Of a stretch of 27,058 bases of DNA, positions 16,353 through 23,111 are shown piece by piece. The DNA is taken from assembly GCA_964558405.1 (NCBI GenBank), contig CAZLDG010000019.1:1-27058 (forward strand), in the 5' to 3' direction. The DNA comes from Thioglobus_B sp964558405. GTDB taxonomy: Bacteria > Pseudomonadota > Gammaproteobacteria > PS1 > Pseudothioglobaceae. The notes beneath the pieces are model-generated. The model worked only from the letters and a program-made list of their open reading frames with translations, ran no database searches and was not told the origin of the DNA. Each line of letters starts with the position of its first letter. Within the stretch, counting starts at the first letter, position 1. The translations under genes were made by a program, and so were the position numbers.

Positions 16353-16819
16353 TCGGAGATGGCTTGCATAAAGCCTTTTAATACCGGCATTACCTTATCA
16401 ACAATTTCTTTGTTTTTGGCCTCGTTTTGAACCTGATCCTTTAAGAGTTTTTGTGTCTCATTTAAGCTCACTTGATAGTGCTCATCAAACTCAAAATTGA
16501 TAAAGAAAAAACCTTTGGCCTTATCGCGTACTGAGCGCACTGATAAAAAGTCAGTTTCCCAAGATAACTCTGCCTGATAGGCAGCACTGGATTCACTTTC
16601 GTCTTTTTGTACCAAAATCAGTGTTGAGCCAAAGTGAAAGATAAAGTGCTTGGCGCCACAGCTTGAAGCATTTTTATCTTCAACCTCACCACTGTCAATC
16701 GCCTGAGCGATTTTTTTTAATTGCTCGCTACTGAGATTGATGTACTTAGCATCCAGATACTCATCCAGATTGGCATCAGGATAGTTGTTTTTAATAAATT
16801 CAATCAGTCTATTAAGCAT
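16349..16819 (-). CDS. Hypothetical cytoplasmic protein, 156 aa
   Basis: I do not recognise this gene. The protein lacks a signal peptide and membrane segments. It is acidic, with helical N- and C-terminal parts and a central beta-rich stretch (KHFIFHFGSTLILVQKDE and GFFFINFEFDEHYQVSL). One Cys occurs (CGAKHF). It begins MLNRLIEFIKNNYPDANLDE. A TATAAT lies upstream on the same strand (16848-16853), so it may have its own promoter; the ribosome site is poor. It is convergent with ihfA, the two stops overlapping by 4 nt. Composition and codon use look like the neighbours, so it appears to be a real, probably lineage-specific gene. Confidence 0.75.
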   Translation of the reverse strand: MLNRLIEFIKNNYPDANLDEYLDAKYINLSSEQLKKIAQAIDSGEVEDKNASSCGAKHFIFHFGSTLILVQKDESESSAAYQAELSWETDFLSVRSVRDKAKGFFFINFEFDEHYQVSLNETQKLLKDQVQNEAKNKEIVDKVMPVLKGFMQAISD

Positions 16820-16847
16820 GGCGTGTATTGGCTAGGTAAAGCCAGAC

Positions 16848-16853
16848 ATTATA
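16848..16853 (-). promoter_or_regulatory. Candidate -10 for the 156-aa gene
   Basis: A perfect TATAAT on the minus strand lies 28 nt upstream of the ATG at 16819, in the 49-nt gap after the permease gene. No -35 of quality is seen at 17 nt. Confidence 0.4.
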
Positions 16854-16868
16854 CCGTTTTTGCCTCAT

Positions 16869-17939
16869 TTAGGATTTGTCTAATGTCTGCTCATATTTAA
16901 GGGCATAGACATCAAAAATACTAATGGCCATGGCGGCAATGATTGGACCGATAAACAACCCCAGAATGCCAAATTGAATAATACCGGCCAAAGTAGAGAG
17001 TACGGTGATCAGGGTATGATCCAGTGCACCAGCACTATGAGATTGATTGGCGTATTTTTTGGTGATGAGCGGTCGAACAAAGTGATCGATTAACACACCA
17101 ACAATCAGTGCGCCAAAGGTCACAATAATCAATGCCTCAAGCATTTGCCCTTGTGCATAAAGATACAGGCTTAGTGGTAGCCAAATAATCAGACCACCCA
17201 GTACTGGAATAAAACTGGCCAGCGCCATGGCCAGTCCAAAATATAGTGCTGGCATACCGGCTAACATAGCGCCAATGGCAAATACTGCCCCTTGGAGTAG
17301 TGCCACCGTAAAGACACTGCCAACCAGAGTGATGGATAGTGAGGAGAATTCTTGCAATAAGATGTCGTCTAGGCGATTTTCCAGTGGGGTTAGATGTTTG
17401 ATTTTTTTAACAATCTCTTGCCCATCAATATAGAAATAAAACAGAGCAAAAACCACAATAAGTACAAATAGGGCAAAGTTTGAAGACAATGAGACAATGC
17501 CACTTAAGATACTAATTGAAAAGTCTTTTATGCTGAGTAAGAAGGATTCTAAGTTGTTATTGATACTCCCAGACAAAGTGCTTTGTAAGGATTCTGATAG
17601 CGGCAGCCCGGCAATGGTGCTTTGTAATAATTGATTGATGTGCGCAAAATCAAATTGCGTATTGATATTTTGAATCAGCAGCGAAATCTCCAACCCGCTG
17701 ACCAGCAAGATATAACCCAGTGGTAGTATCAGTGCAATGGTAACCAGAGTGGTCATCAGCAGTGAAGCCCAAGTTTGCGAAAAACGTTGCTGCAGTTGTT
17801 GGTAACGAGAAAAAGTCGCAATGGCAATCAATAGGGCAAAAAACAGTGCAGGAATAAACGGTGCAAACAGCCATAGCAAGCTGGCAATGGCAATCAGCAA
17901 CAAGCTGAGAATAAATCCGTGCTCATAAGGTCTGTTCAT
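16869..17939 (-). CDS. AI-2E family transporter (PerM/YdiK-like permease)
   Basis: This 356-aa membrane protein has hydrophobic segments at both ends and in the middle, about eight in total, with a hydrophilic stretch around residues 165-200. Features of the AI-2E/UPF0118 family include ALFYFYIDGQEIVKKIKHLTP, the segment FIPVLGGLIIWLP, and a C-terminal ILGLFIGPIIAAMA. Family members are linked to autoinducer-2 export or Na+(Li+)/H+ exchange, so the substrate is not assigned. The start overlaps the stop of the upstream NIF3/YqfO-like gene as ATGA, making a two-gene minus-strand unit. Confidence 0.9.
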   Translation of the reverse strand: MNRPYEHGFILSLLLIAIASLLWLFAPFIPALFFALLIAIATFSRYQQLQQRFSQTWASLLMTTLVTIALILPLGYILLVSGLEISLLIQNINTQFDFAHINQLLQSTIAGLPLSESLQSTLSGSINNNLESFLLSIKDFSISILSGIVSLSSNFALFVLIVVFALFYFYIDGQEIVKKIKHLTPLENRLDDILLQEFSSLSITLVGSVFTVALLQGAVFAIGAMLAGMPALYFGLAMALASFIPVLGGLIIWLPLSLYLYAQGQMLEALIIVTFGALIVGVLIDHFVRPLITKKYANQSHSAGALDHTLITVLSTLAGIIQFGILGLFIGPIIAAMAISIFDVYALKYEQTLDKS

Positions 17940-18247
17940 AAGTTCTCCATTTTAAATACACTATAGGCCACTTGTTCATAAGGGTGTGCAAACTTCATCG
18001 CGCTAATCACCTGCTCAACATGCTCATCAACACAAAGCATTTCGACTTTGTACTCCTCAATGGCTTCTAATTCGTCAATAATACCCACGGCAGGATTGGC
18101 ACCACCCAAAGGTCTAAACTGGCCAATACCCGTGGTTTGCCAAGCACAGTGTTCATAATTGCCCAACGTGCCAGCGCCCGCGTCAAACATGGCGTTTTTC
18201 ACGATTTCTAAGTGTTTTTCTGGCACGTAAAAACAAATTTGATACAC
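17936..18247 (-). CDS. NIF3/YqfO-like small protein (YqfO insert-domain family)
   Basis: This protein is about 103 aa when read from GTG at 18247. GGGAGA (18254-18259) lies 6 nt before that GTG, and family members start at MYxxCFYVP. The longer reading from another GTG at 18277 lacks a ribosome site. Recognisable blocks are YQICFYVPEKHLEIVKNAMF, DAGAGTLGNYEHCAWQTTG, QFRPLGGANPAVG and EEYKVEMLC, with HPYEQVAYSVF at the end. This is the stand-alone form of the domain inserted in bacterial NIF3 (YqfO) proteins, related in fold to PII/CutA. Its function is not established. It is translationally coupled to the permease. Confidence 0.85.
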   Translation of the reverse strand: MYQICFYVPEKHLEIVKNAMFDAGAGTLGNYEHCAWQTTGIGQFRPLGGANPAVGIIDELEAIEEYKVEMLCVDEHVEQVISAMKFAHPYEQVAYSVFKMENL

Positions 18248-18376
18248 TAAAGATCTCCCGTTAGATGGCACTTGCACGTAGAATTTGGCCTATGCTTAAT
18301 TGCGTATCTTAATGTAGTTCTGGGCAGTTGTGCGTAAGTTTTCAACTCCTTGATTATTTGTTGCGCGTTCATCAGT

Positions 18377-18382
18377 TATACT
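18377..18382 (+). promoter_or_regulatory. Candidate -10 before the moeB/thiF-like gene
   Basis: TATACT at 18377-18382 lies 56 nt upstream of the ATG at 18439, in the 191-nt gap between divergent genes. The best -35 at acceptable spacing is weak (TATTTG, 16 nt upstream). Nothing else convincing is seen in this gap. Confidence 0.35.
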
Positions 18383-18438
18383 AGCGTTTTGTTATTGAAT
18401 TTTACTGCGTATTGCGCTAACGTTAAAGCCTGGGCATT

Positions 18439-19182
18439 ATGAATGATCAAGATTTGTTAAGATATTCTCGTCAAATTATGTTGCCTCAGATTGGCATAGA
18501 GGGTCAGCAACAATTGCTAGATTCCACTATATTGTTAATTGGCATGGGTGGGTTAGGCTCTCCTGCAGCGATGTATTTGGCAGCAGCCGGCGTAGGGCAT
18601 TTGATCGTGGTAGATTTTGACCAGGTAGAATTATCCAATTTGCAGCGCCAGATAGTACATCATAGCTCGGATATTGGTCGTGCCAAGGTTGACTCCGCTA
18701 AAGACAAATTACAGGCCATTAACCCTGAGATCCACCTTAGTTGTGTGAATGAAAAACTCGATGAACAAGGGCTGCAGGATTGGGTAGCAAAAGCCGATGT
18801 GGTTTTAGATGGTACCGATAATTTTGCATCGCGCTTTGTTATTAACCGAGTCTGTGTGGCGCAACAAACCCCACTGGTTTCAGCAGCGGTGATTCGTTTT
18901 GAAGGGCAGCTCTCAGTGTTTAAGGGCTATGAAGCGCATCAGCCTTGTTATCAATGTTTGTATCCTAGCGAAGGTCATGAGGATAATAATTGTGTTGAAA
19001 ATGGTATTTTGGCGCCAGTGGCAGGGGTAATGGGCTCGATGCAAGCCTTACAAGCACTTAAAGTGGTGTTAAATTTGGGCGAACAATTAACCGGCAAGTT
19101 GATGATTATTGACGCGCTAGATCTGAGTTTTCGCACTGTGGCTGTTAGCAAAGATGGTAATTGTCCAGTGTGTTCTTCTTAG
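18439..19182 (+). CDS. moeB: MoeB/ThiF/HesA-family adenylyltransferase (E1-like)
   Basis: This 247-aa E1-like enzyme adenylates the C-terminal glycine of a small sulfur carrier protein (MoaD in molybdopterin, ThiS in thiamine synthesis). It has the nucleotide-binding loop LIGMGGLGSPAA (34-44), VDFDQVELSNLQRQ (58-71), DGTDNFASR (124-132) and two zinc CxxC pairs (Cys170/173 and Cys242/245). Cys185 sits where ThiF-type enzymes have their reactive cysteine. MoeB and ThiF cannot be separated by eye; thiO elsewhere in the window makes ThiF plausible. The length matches both (about 250 aa). A small membrane-protein gene follows after 13 nt. Confidence 0.88.
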   Translation: MNDQDLLRYSRQIMLPQIGIEGQQQLLDSTILLIGMGGLGSPAAMYLAAAGVGHLIVVDFDQVELSNLQRQIVHHSSDIGRAKVDSAKDKLQAINPEIHLSCVNEKLDEQGLQDWVAKADVVLDGTDNFASRFVINRVCVAQQTPLVSAAVIRFEGQLSVFKGYEAHQPCYQCLYPSEGHEDNNCVENGILAPVAGVMGSMQALQALKVVLNLGEQLTGKLMIIDALDLSFRTVAVSKDGNCPVCSS

Positions 19183-19195
19183 CTAGACTTTATTA

Positions 19196-19420
19196 ATGAA
19201 TATACATCGCAGACGCGTATTGGGCTATGCACTATTGGCATTATCAACCCTGACTTGGAGCGCAGGAATAGTATTGACGATACTTGGTGACATTTCGGTT
19301 CAAATGGCCAGCGTGATAGGTGTATTAATTATTGCAGGAGAGTTGTTGTTTCTGGCTGCAATAGCGCTTCTAGGTAAAGATTTCTACACCAAACTTAAAT
19401 TATTTTTTGCTAGGAATTAG
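19196..19420 (+). CDS. Small membrane protein, two transmembrane segments
   Basis: This 74-aa protein has a basic N-terminus (NIHRRRVLG), a hydrophobic segment at about 9-29, a second at about 36-59, and a basic C-terminus (GKDFYTKLKLFFARN). The pattern, including a glycine-rich GELLF turn and the LLGKDFYTKLK ending, resembles small proteins annotated as 'transporter suffix domain' proteins; this is a weak resemblance. It starts 13 nt after moeB/thiF and has no clear ribosome site, so it is probably co-transcribed. tRNA-Pro follows. Confidence 0.6.
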   Translation: MNIHRRRVLGYALLALSTLTWSAGIVLTILGDISVQMASVIGVLIIAGELLFLAAIALLGKDFYTKLKLFFARN

Positions 19421-19450
19421 TGAAGTTCTATTTGCTAAAATAGCATTTTT

Positions 19451-19527
19451 CGGGGCGTAGCGCAGTCTGGTAGCGCACCACACTGGGGGTGTGGGGGTCA
19501 CAGGTTCAAATCCTGTCGTCCCGACCA
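19451..19527 (+). tRNA. tRNA-Pro, anticodon GGG
   Basis: This is a 77-nt tRNA with encoded CCA. The acceptor strands CGGGGCG and CGTCCCG pair with one G-U and discriminator A. The anticodon stem CCACA/TGTGG encloses loop CTGGGGG with anticodon GGG, which reads CCC and CCU proline codons. The T arm is ACAGG-TTCAAAT-CCTGT. The sequence is close to E. coli proL. A palindrome TGCTA-AAA-TAGCA (19434-19446) with a possible TAAAAT -10 lies directly upstream. Confidence 0.97.
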
Positions 19528-19536
19528 TTATCAGCG

Positions 19537-20343
19537 TTATTTAAGCACCTGATACCACTCTGCCAACAAGTCTTTAGAAACTGCCGCGATGGCAAATTTA
19601 GCTTCCATGGTAGGTGTAAATACCACTTCGCCATCCAAGGTTTTCGAAGCGCCACCAGCCTCTTCTAGAATTAGCCAGCAGGCAGCATAATCCCAAAGAT
19701 TGTGTTTACCGTGTAAATAGGCCTGAATACGTCCTGTAGACACCCAGCACCAATCCAGGGCAATGGAACCCAAACTGCGTTGTGAAGCGTACGGTGGACG
19801 GCTAGCAAGCTGAGCAGCCATCGCCTGCGGTAGGCGCTTAAAATCCACACCAACCAAGGCTTTATTTAAAGCGCTATGGTGCTGGGGTGCATCTAATGCT
19901 TTGTCATTTAAAAAGGCGCCTTGGCCTTTTTGTGCATAGAAGCATTCATCGCGCTCGGGATCGTACACAATACCCAATTGCACTTCGCCTTGATAGATCA
20001 GCGCCAATGACACGCAATAATAGGGCAGACCATGAGAGAAGTTGCTGGTGCCATCAATAGGATCTAGAATCCAGATGCCGTGCTTAGCATCACTCAGTGC
20101 TTGCTCTTGTTGATCAATGGACATTTCTTCGGCCAGAAAAGCAATCTTGGGATAATCCTTCTGCAATTGATCTTGTAGATATTGCTGCATGGCAGTATCA
20201 GCCTCAGTAATAATACTGCCATCTGCCTTATAAGATTTGGCCACATGTTCAAAACGTGGCAGCAGTTCTTGTTGCGCCCCTTGTTTGATCAAAGCAATCA
20301 AGGCTTGAATGTTAATGGATTCCATAGGTGCTGTTTTTATCAT
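19537..20343 (-). CDS. Inositol monophosphatase family protein (SuhB-like)
   Basis: This 268-aa Mg2+-dependent, Li+-sensitive-type phosphatase carries the family signatures TEADTAMQQ (around 46-54), AEEMS (71-75), WILDPIDGTSNFSHGLP (91-107) and a C-terminal NLWDYAACWLILEEAGG with the second metal aspartate. Relatives include SuhB (inositol-1-phosphatase, rRNA antitermination factor), CysQ (PAP phosphatase) and HisN; the motifs do not decide between them. It is convergent with tRNA-Pro, with 9 nt between. No ribosome site is seen before the ATG at 20343; the in-frame ATG at Met7 is an alternative start. Confidence 0.88.
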   Translation of the reverse strand: MIKTAPMESINIQALIALIKQGAQQELLPRFEHVAKSYKADGSIITEADTAMQQYLQDQLQKDYPKIAFLAEEMSIDQQEQALSDAKHGIWILDPIDGTSNFSHGLPYYCVSLALIYQGEVQLGIVYDPERDECFYAQKGQGAFLNDKALDAPQHHSALNKALVGVDFKRLPQAMAAQLASRPPYASQRSLGSIALDWCWVSTGRIQAYLHGKHNLWDYAACWLILEEAGGASKTLDGEVVFTPTMEAKFAIAAVSKDLLAEWYQVLK

Positions 20344-20465
20344 TAAATAGTTAGCGATTTTAATCAGATTTGCTATTGATATTGGCCAACAAAATCCGGT
20401 TTAAAGTAGGTTCAAATAAAGCCAGTGAAAATATTAACAAAGCATAATACGTTCTGGTTTTTATG

Positions 20466-20522
20466 TATAATTGATTTTCGAAAAATAGCACTAACTGGCT
20501 ATTTTTGGTTGTTTTAACAACC
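20466..20522 (+). promoter_or_regulatory. Promoter -10 and 5' leader hairpins of the 52-aa gene
   Basis: TATAAT at 20466-20471 predicts a transcript start near 20478. Immediately downstream, AAAAATAGC (20481-20489) pairs perfectly with GCTATTTTT (20498-20506), a hairpin at the very 5' end of the mRNA. A second repeat, GGTTGTT-TT-AACAACC (20507-20522), follows directly. A 5'-terminal stem of this kind can protect mRNA from decay; an attenuator role is also possible because the first stem ends in a T run. No convincing -35 was found. The rest of the 220-nt gap (20344-20563) holds nothing else I can name apart from a weak minus-strand TAAAAT (20357-20362) for the phosphatase. Confidence 0.5.
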
Positions 20523-20563
20523 ACTATTTTAGATTTTTTATCACTAATTAAGAGGATTAAATT

Positions 20564-20722
20564 ATGAGCGGACAAACTACTAGACCTCAAGTTCCTGAAG
20601 GTCGTCTAGGCCCTTTAACAACTCGCCAAATGGCACCAACTGACAAAGGTTTTGTTGGTTATGAAACTATTTGGGACGAAGCTCAAAAAGAAGCTAAGTA
20701 CGAAGCACCAAAGCGCCCATAA
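20564..20722 (+). CDS. Small protein of 52 aa, probably strongly expressed
   Basis: This short reading frame begins ATGAGCGGACAAACT and ends TAA at 20722. AGAGGA (20551-20556) lies 7 nt before the ATG, and a strong terminator follows 26 nt after the stop. The protein starts MSGQTTRPQVPEGRLGPLTT, has the centre KGFVGYETIWDEAQ, and ends EAKYEAPKRP. It has no Cys, no signal peptide and no membrane segment. Proline-rich ends and a short central amphipathic region suggest a partly disordered protein or a small binding partner. It stands alone with promoter, leader hairpins and terminator, which argues for a real gene. I do not recognise the family. Confidence 0.82.
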   Translation: MSGQTTRPQVPEGRLGPLTTRQMAPTDKGFVGYETIWDEAQKEAKYEAPKRP

Positions 20723-20747
20723 TTTAGTTTTTAAATTATGTCGGTGA

Positions 20748-20786
20748 AAAGCCGCAAGCTGTTATGCAGTTTGCGGCTTTTTTTTT
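20748..20786 (+). terminator. Strong rho-independent terminator after the 52-aa gene
   Basis: GCCGCAAGCTG (20751-20761) pairs with CAGTTTGCGGC (20767-20777), 11 bp with one G-U, loop TTATG, followed by nine T (20778-20786). The A run on the left could also let it act for the convergent DJ-1 gene, whose stop is at 20793. Confidence 0.95.
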
Positions 20787-20792
20787 GGATTT

Positions 20793-21335
20793 TTACTCGA
20801 CCAAGATGGCATGCCTGATTTGTTGGTAGCGCTGCTCGCCTTGTAAGAGCTTGACAATCTCCAGGGCAAAGTGCAGCGCAGTACCCACCCCTTGAGAAGT
20901 CATGACCTTATTGTTAATAACCACGGCTTGGTCTTGGCGCTTAGCATCGAGTATTTTGTCTTCAATGCCCGGATAACAAGTAAAGCTCTCACTTAGCACA
21001 TTGGCACGATGTAGTGCATAAGGCGCAGCGCAAATAGCGCCAATGTGTTTGTCGGCTTGGTGCATTTGCTTGAGTAAGCTTTGTACAATCGAATGCTCAG
21101 AGAGAATTTGAGTGCCCGCCAAACCACCAGGTAGCACCAACATATCTAGTGTATCAACATCAATAGCATCAATTAAGCAGTCGGCTTCAATATTGATATT
21201 TTGCGCACCTTGCACCTGAATACTATCGACACCAGCCACAATGACTTGGATTTGAGCACGTCGACAAATGTCAATAATACTGATGGCTTCTATCTCTTCA
21301 AAACCATTTGCTAAAGGCACACATATCTGAGGCAT
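20793..21335 (-). CDS. DJ-1/PfpI family protein (YajL/ThiJ-like)
   Basis: This 180-aa protein has the DJ-1 superfamily pattern LANGFEEIEAISIIDICRRA with conserved Glu14, VLPGGLAGTQ (67-76), the nucleophile Cys102 in GAICAAPYAL, and TSQGVGTALHFALEIVKLL near the end. E. coli YajL has the same layout. YajL/DJ-1 proteins act in oxidative stress as chaperones; deglycase or glyoxalase activity has been proposed and is debated. The gene is divergent from glyA with 60 nt between, so the palindrome at 21353-21372 may affect both. No ribosome site is obvious before the ATG. Confidence 0.92.
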   Translation of the reverse strand: MPQICVPLANGFEEIEAISIIDICRRAQIQVIVAGVDSIQVQGAQNINIEADCLIDAIDVDTLDMLVLPGGLAGTQILSEHSIVQSLLKQMHQADKHIGAICAAPYALHRANVLSESFTCYPGIEDKILDAKRQDQAVVINNKVMTSQGVGTALHFALEIVKLLQGEQRYQQIRHAILVE

Positions 21336-21352
21336 AATTACTTAAGAAATAA

Positions 21353-21372
21353 GATAAAATTCATATTTTATC
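21353..21372. promoter_or_regulatory. Perfect inverted repeat upstream of glyA
   Basis: GATAAAAT-TCAT-ATTTTATC is an 8-bp inverted repeat with a 4-nt spacer, centred 33 nt before the glyA ATG in the 60-nt divergent gap with the DJ-1 gene. Both arms contain TAAAAT-like -10 sequences, one per strand, so it could be two overlapping divergent -10s, an operator, or an RNA hairpin in the glyA leader. It does not match PurR, MetR or Fur consensus well. Confidence 0.5.
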
Positions 21373-21395
21373 CCTAAATTTATACGAGGAAAATC

Positions 21396-22649
21396 ATGTT
21401 TGATAAATCACAAACCTTAGCTAGAGTAGATAGCGATATTGCCCAGGCGATTGCCAAAGAAGAGGCGCGCCAAGAAGCACATATTGAACTTATTGCCAGT
21501 GAAAACTACACCTCACCTGCGGTGATGGAAGCCCAAGGCTCTCAGTTAACCAACAAGTACGCTGAAGGCTATCCAAACAAGCGTTATTATGGCGGTTGTG
21601 AGCATGTGGACGTGGTTGAGCAGTTGGCGATTGATCGTGCTAAGGCACTATTTGGTGCAGATTATGCCAATGTGCAGCCGCATTCAGGCTCACAAGCCAA
21701 TGCCGCGGTTTATCAGGCCTTATTAGTACCGGGTGATACCATATTGGGTATGTCTTTGGCGCATGGTGGACATTTGACTCATGGCGCGGCACCTTCGTTT
21801 TCAGGCAAGAACTTTAACTCGATTCAATACGGTTTGGATCCAGCCACCGGTGAGATTGATTATGATGAAGTTGAGCGCTTAGCCAAAGAGCATCAACCGA
21901 AGATGATTATTGCCGGTTTCTCGGCTTATTCTAAGGTGGTAGATTGGCAGCGTTTTAGAGACATTGCCGATGCTGTAGGTGCTTATTTATTGGTAGACAT
22001 GGCGCACGTGGCTGGTTTGATTGCCACGGGTGAGTATCCTTCACCGGTACAAATTGCCGATGTTACTACAACCACAACACATAAGACCTTACGCGGTCCA
22101 CGTGGTGGCTTGATTTTGGCCAGAGCCAATGAAGAAATTGAGAAAAAACTTAATTCAGCGATCTTCCCAGGTATTCAAGGTGGTCCACTGATGCATATTA
22201 TTGCGGCTAAGGCAGTTTGCTTTAAAGAGGCCATGAGCGATGAATACAAGGCTTATCAAAAACAAGTGCGCGCAAATGCACAGGCCATGGCTGAGGTGTT
22301 TATGCAGCGTGGTTATGATGTGGTTTCAGGCGGTACTGAGGACCATTTATTCCTGGTAAGTTTCATTGAGCAAGGCCTAACCGGTAAGGCTGTTGATGCA
22401 GCACTAGGCTCAGCACATATCACTGTGAATATGAATGCCGTACCAAATGATCCGCAATCACCATTTGTAACCAGTGGTATTCGTGTGGGCACACCGGCAG
22501 TTACCACGCGTGGTTTTGGTGAGGATGAATGTCGTGATTTGGCAGGATGGATTTGTGATATTTGTGATGATTTAGAGAATCAGTCTGTGATTGATGAGGT
22601 GAAGGCCAAAGTTGCTCAGGTATGTGCCAAACATCCAGTTTATAAATAA
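21396..22649 (+). CDS. glyA: Serine hydroxymethyltransferase
   Basis: This 417-aa PLP enzyme (the same length as E. coli GlyA) interconverts serine and glycine with tetrahydrofolate, the main source of one-carbon units. Motifs are ELIASENYTSPAVMEAQGS, NKYAEGYPNKRYYGGCE, HSGSQAN, DMAHVAGLIA and TTTTHKTLRGPRGG with the PLP lysine at Lys230. GAGGA (21386-21390) precedes the ATG by 5 nt. nrdR follows 9 nt later, a common gammaproteobacterial order, so glyA-nrdR-radA are probably co-transcribed. Confidence 0.98.
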   Translation: MFDKSQTLARVDSDIAQAIAKEEARQEAHIELIASENYTSPAVMEAQGSQLTNKYAEGYPNKRYYGGCEHVDVVEQLAIDRAKALFGADYANVQPHSGSQANAAVYQALLVPGDTILGMSLAHGGHLTHGAAPSFSGKNFNSIQYGLDPATGEIDYDEVERLAKEHQPKMIIAGFSAYSKVVDWQRFRDIADAVGAYLLVDMAHVAGLIATGEYPSPVQIADVTTTTTHKTLRGPRGGLILARANEEIEKKLNSAIFPGIQGGPLMHIIAAKAVCFKEAMSDEYKAYQKQVRANAQAMAEVFMQRGYDVVSGGTEDHLFLVSFIEQGLTGKAVDAALGSAHITVNMNAVPNDPQSPFVTSGIRVGTPAVTTRGFGEDECRDLAGWICDICDDLENQSVIDEVKAKVAQVCAKHPVYK

Positions 22650-22658
22650 CATCTATCG

Positions 22659-23111
22659 ATGCGCTGTCCTTTTTGTCAATCAGACGATACCAAGGTTCTA
22701 GACACACGTTTGATTGACGACGGCTCGCAAGTGCGTCGTCGTCGTGAGTGCAGTGCTTGTGGTGAGCGTCATTCAACCCGTGAGGTGGTGGATCTTAATC
22801 TACCGCGCTTAATTAAAAGTGACGAGTCTCGCGAGGTGTTTGACGAGGATAAACTGCGTTCTGGCTTGTTAAAGGCTCTAGAAAAACGCCCGGTTAGAAC
22901 CTCAGAAATTGAAACCTCTATTCAACGTATTGAGCGCAAACTCATGGCTTTGTCTGAACGTGAAGTGCCTTCTAGCCAGATTGGTGAATGGGTCATGCAA
23001 GAGCTAAAAGCCCTAGATGAAGTCGCCTATATTCGTTTTGCTTCGGTCTATCGTCAATTTCAAGATATTGAAGCCTTTAAAAACGAGATTGACAAGCTTA
23101 TGCGTAAATAA
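22659..23111 (+). CDS. nrdR: Transcriptional repressor NrdR
   Basis: This 150-aa regulator of ribonucleotide reductase genes has an N-terminal zinc ribbon (Cys3, Cys6, Cys31, Cys34 in CPFC and CSAC) followed by an ATP-cone (about 46-136, starting LPRLIKSDESREVFDEDKL) that senses ATP/dATP. It binds NrdR boxes before nrd operons; none was seen in this window. Its stop overlaps the radA start by one base (TAATG). Confidence 0.97.
   Translation: MRCPFCQSDDTKVLDTRLIDDGSQVRRRRECSACGERHSTREVVDLNLPRLIKSDESREVFDEDKLRSGLLKALEKRPVRTSEIETSIQRIERKLMALSEREVPSSQIGEWVMQELKALDEVAYIRFASVYRQFQDIEAFKNEIDKLMRK

Noticed and set aside
18248..18277. Longer N-terminus (GTG at 18277) for the NIF3/YqfO-like protein
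   Set aside because: No ribosome site precedes it, and the family starts at the sequence following the GTG at 18247, which has GGGAGA at 6 nt.
21353..21372. Fur box or glycine riboswitch before glyA
   Set aside because: The palindrome lacks the GATAAT hexamer array of Fur, and the 60-nt gap is too short for a glycine riboswitch.
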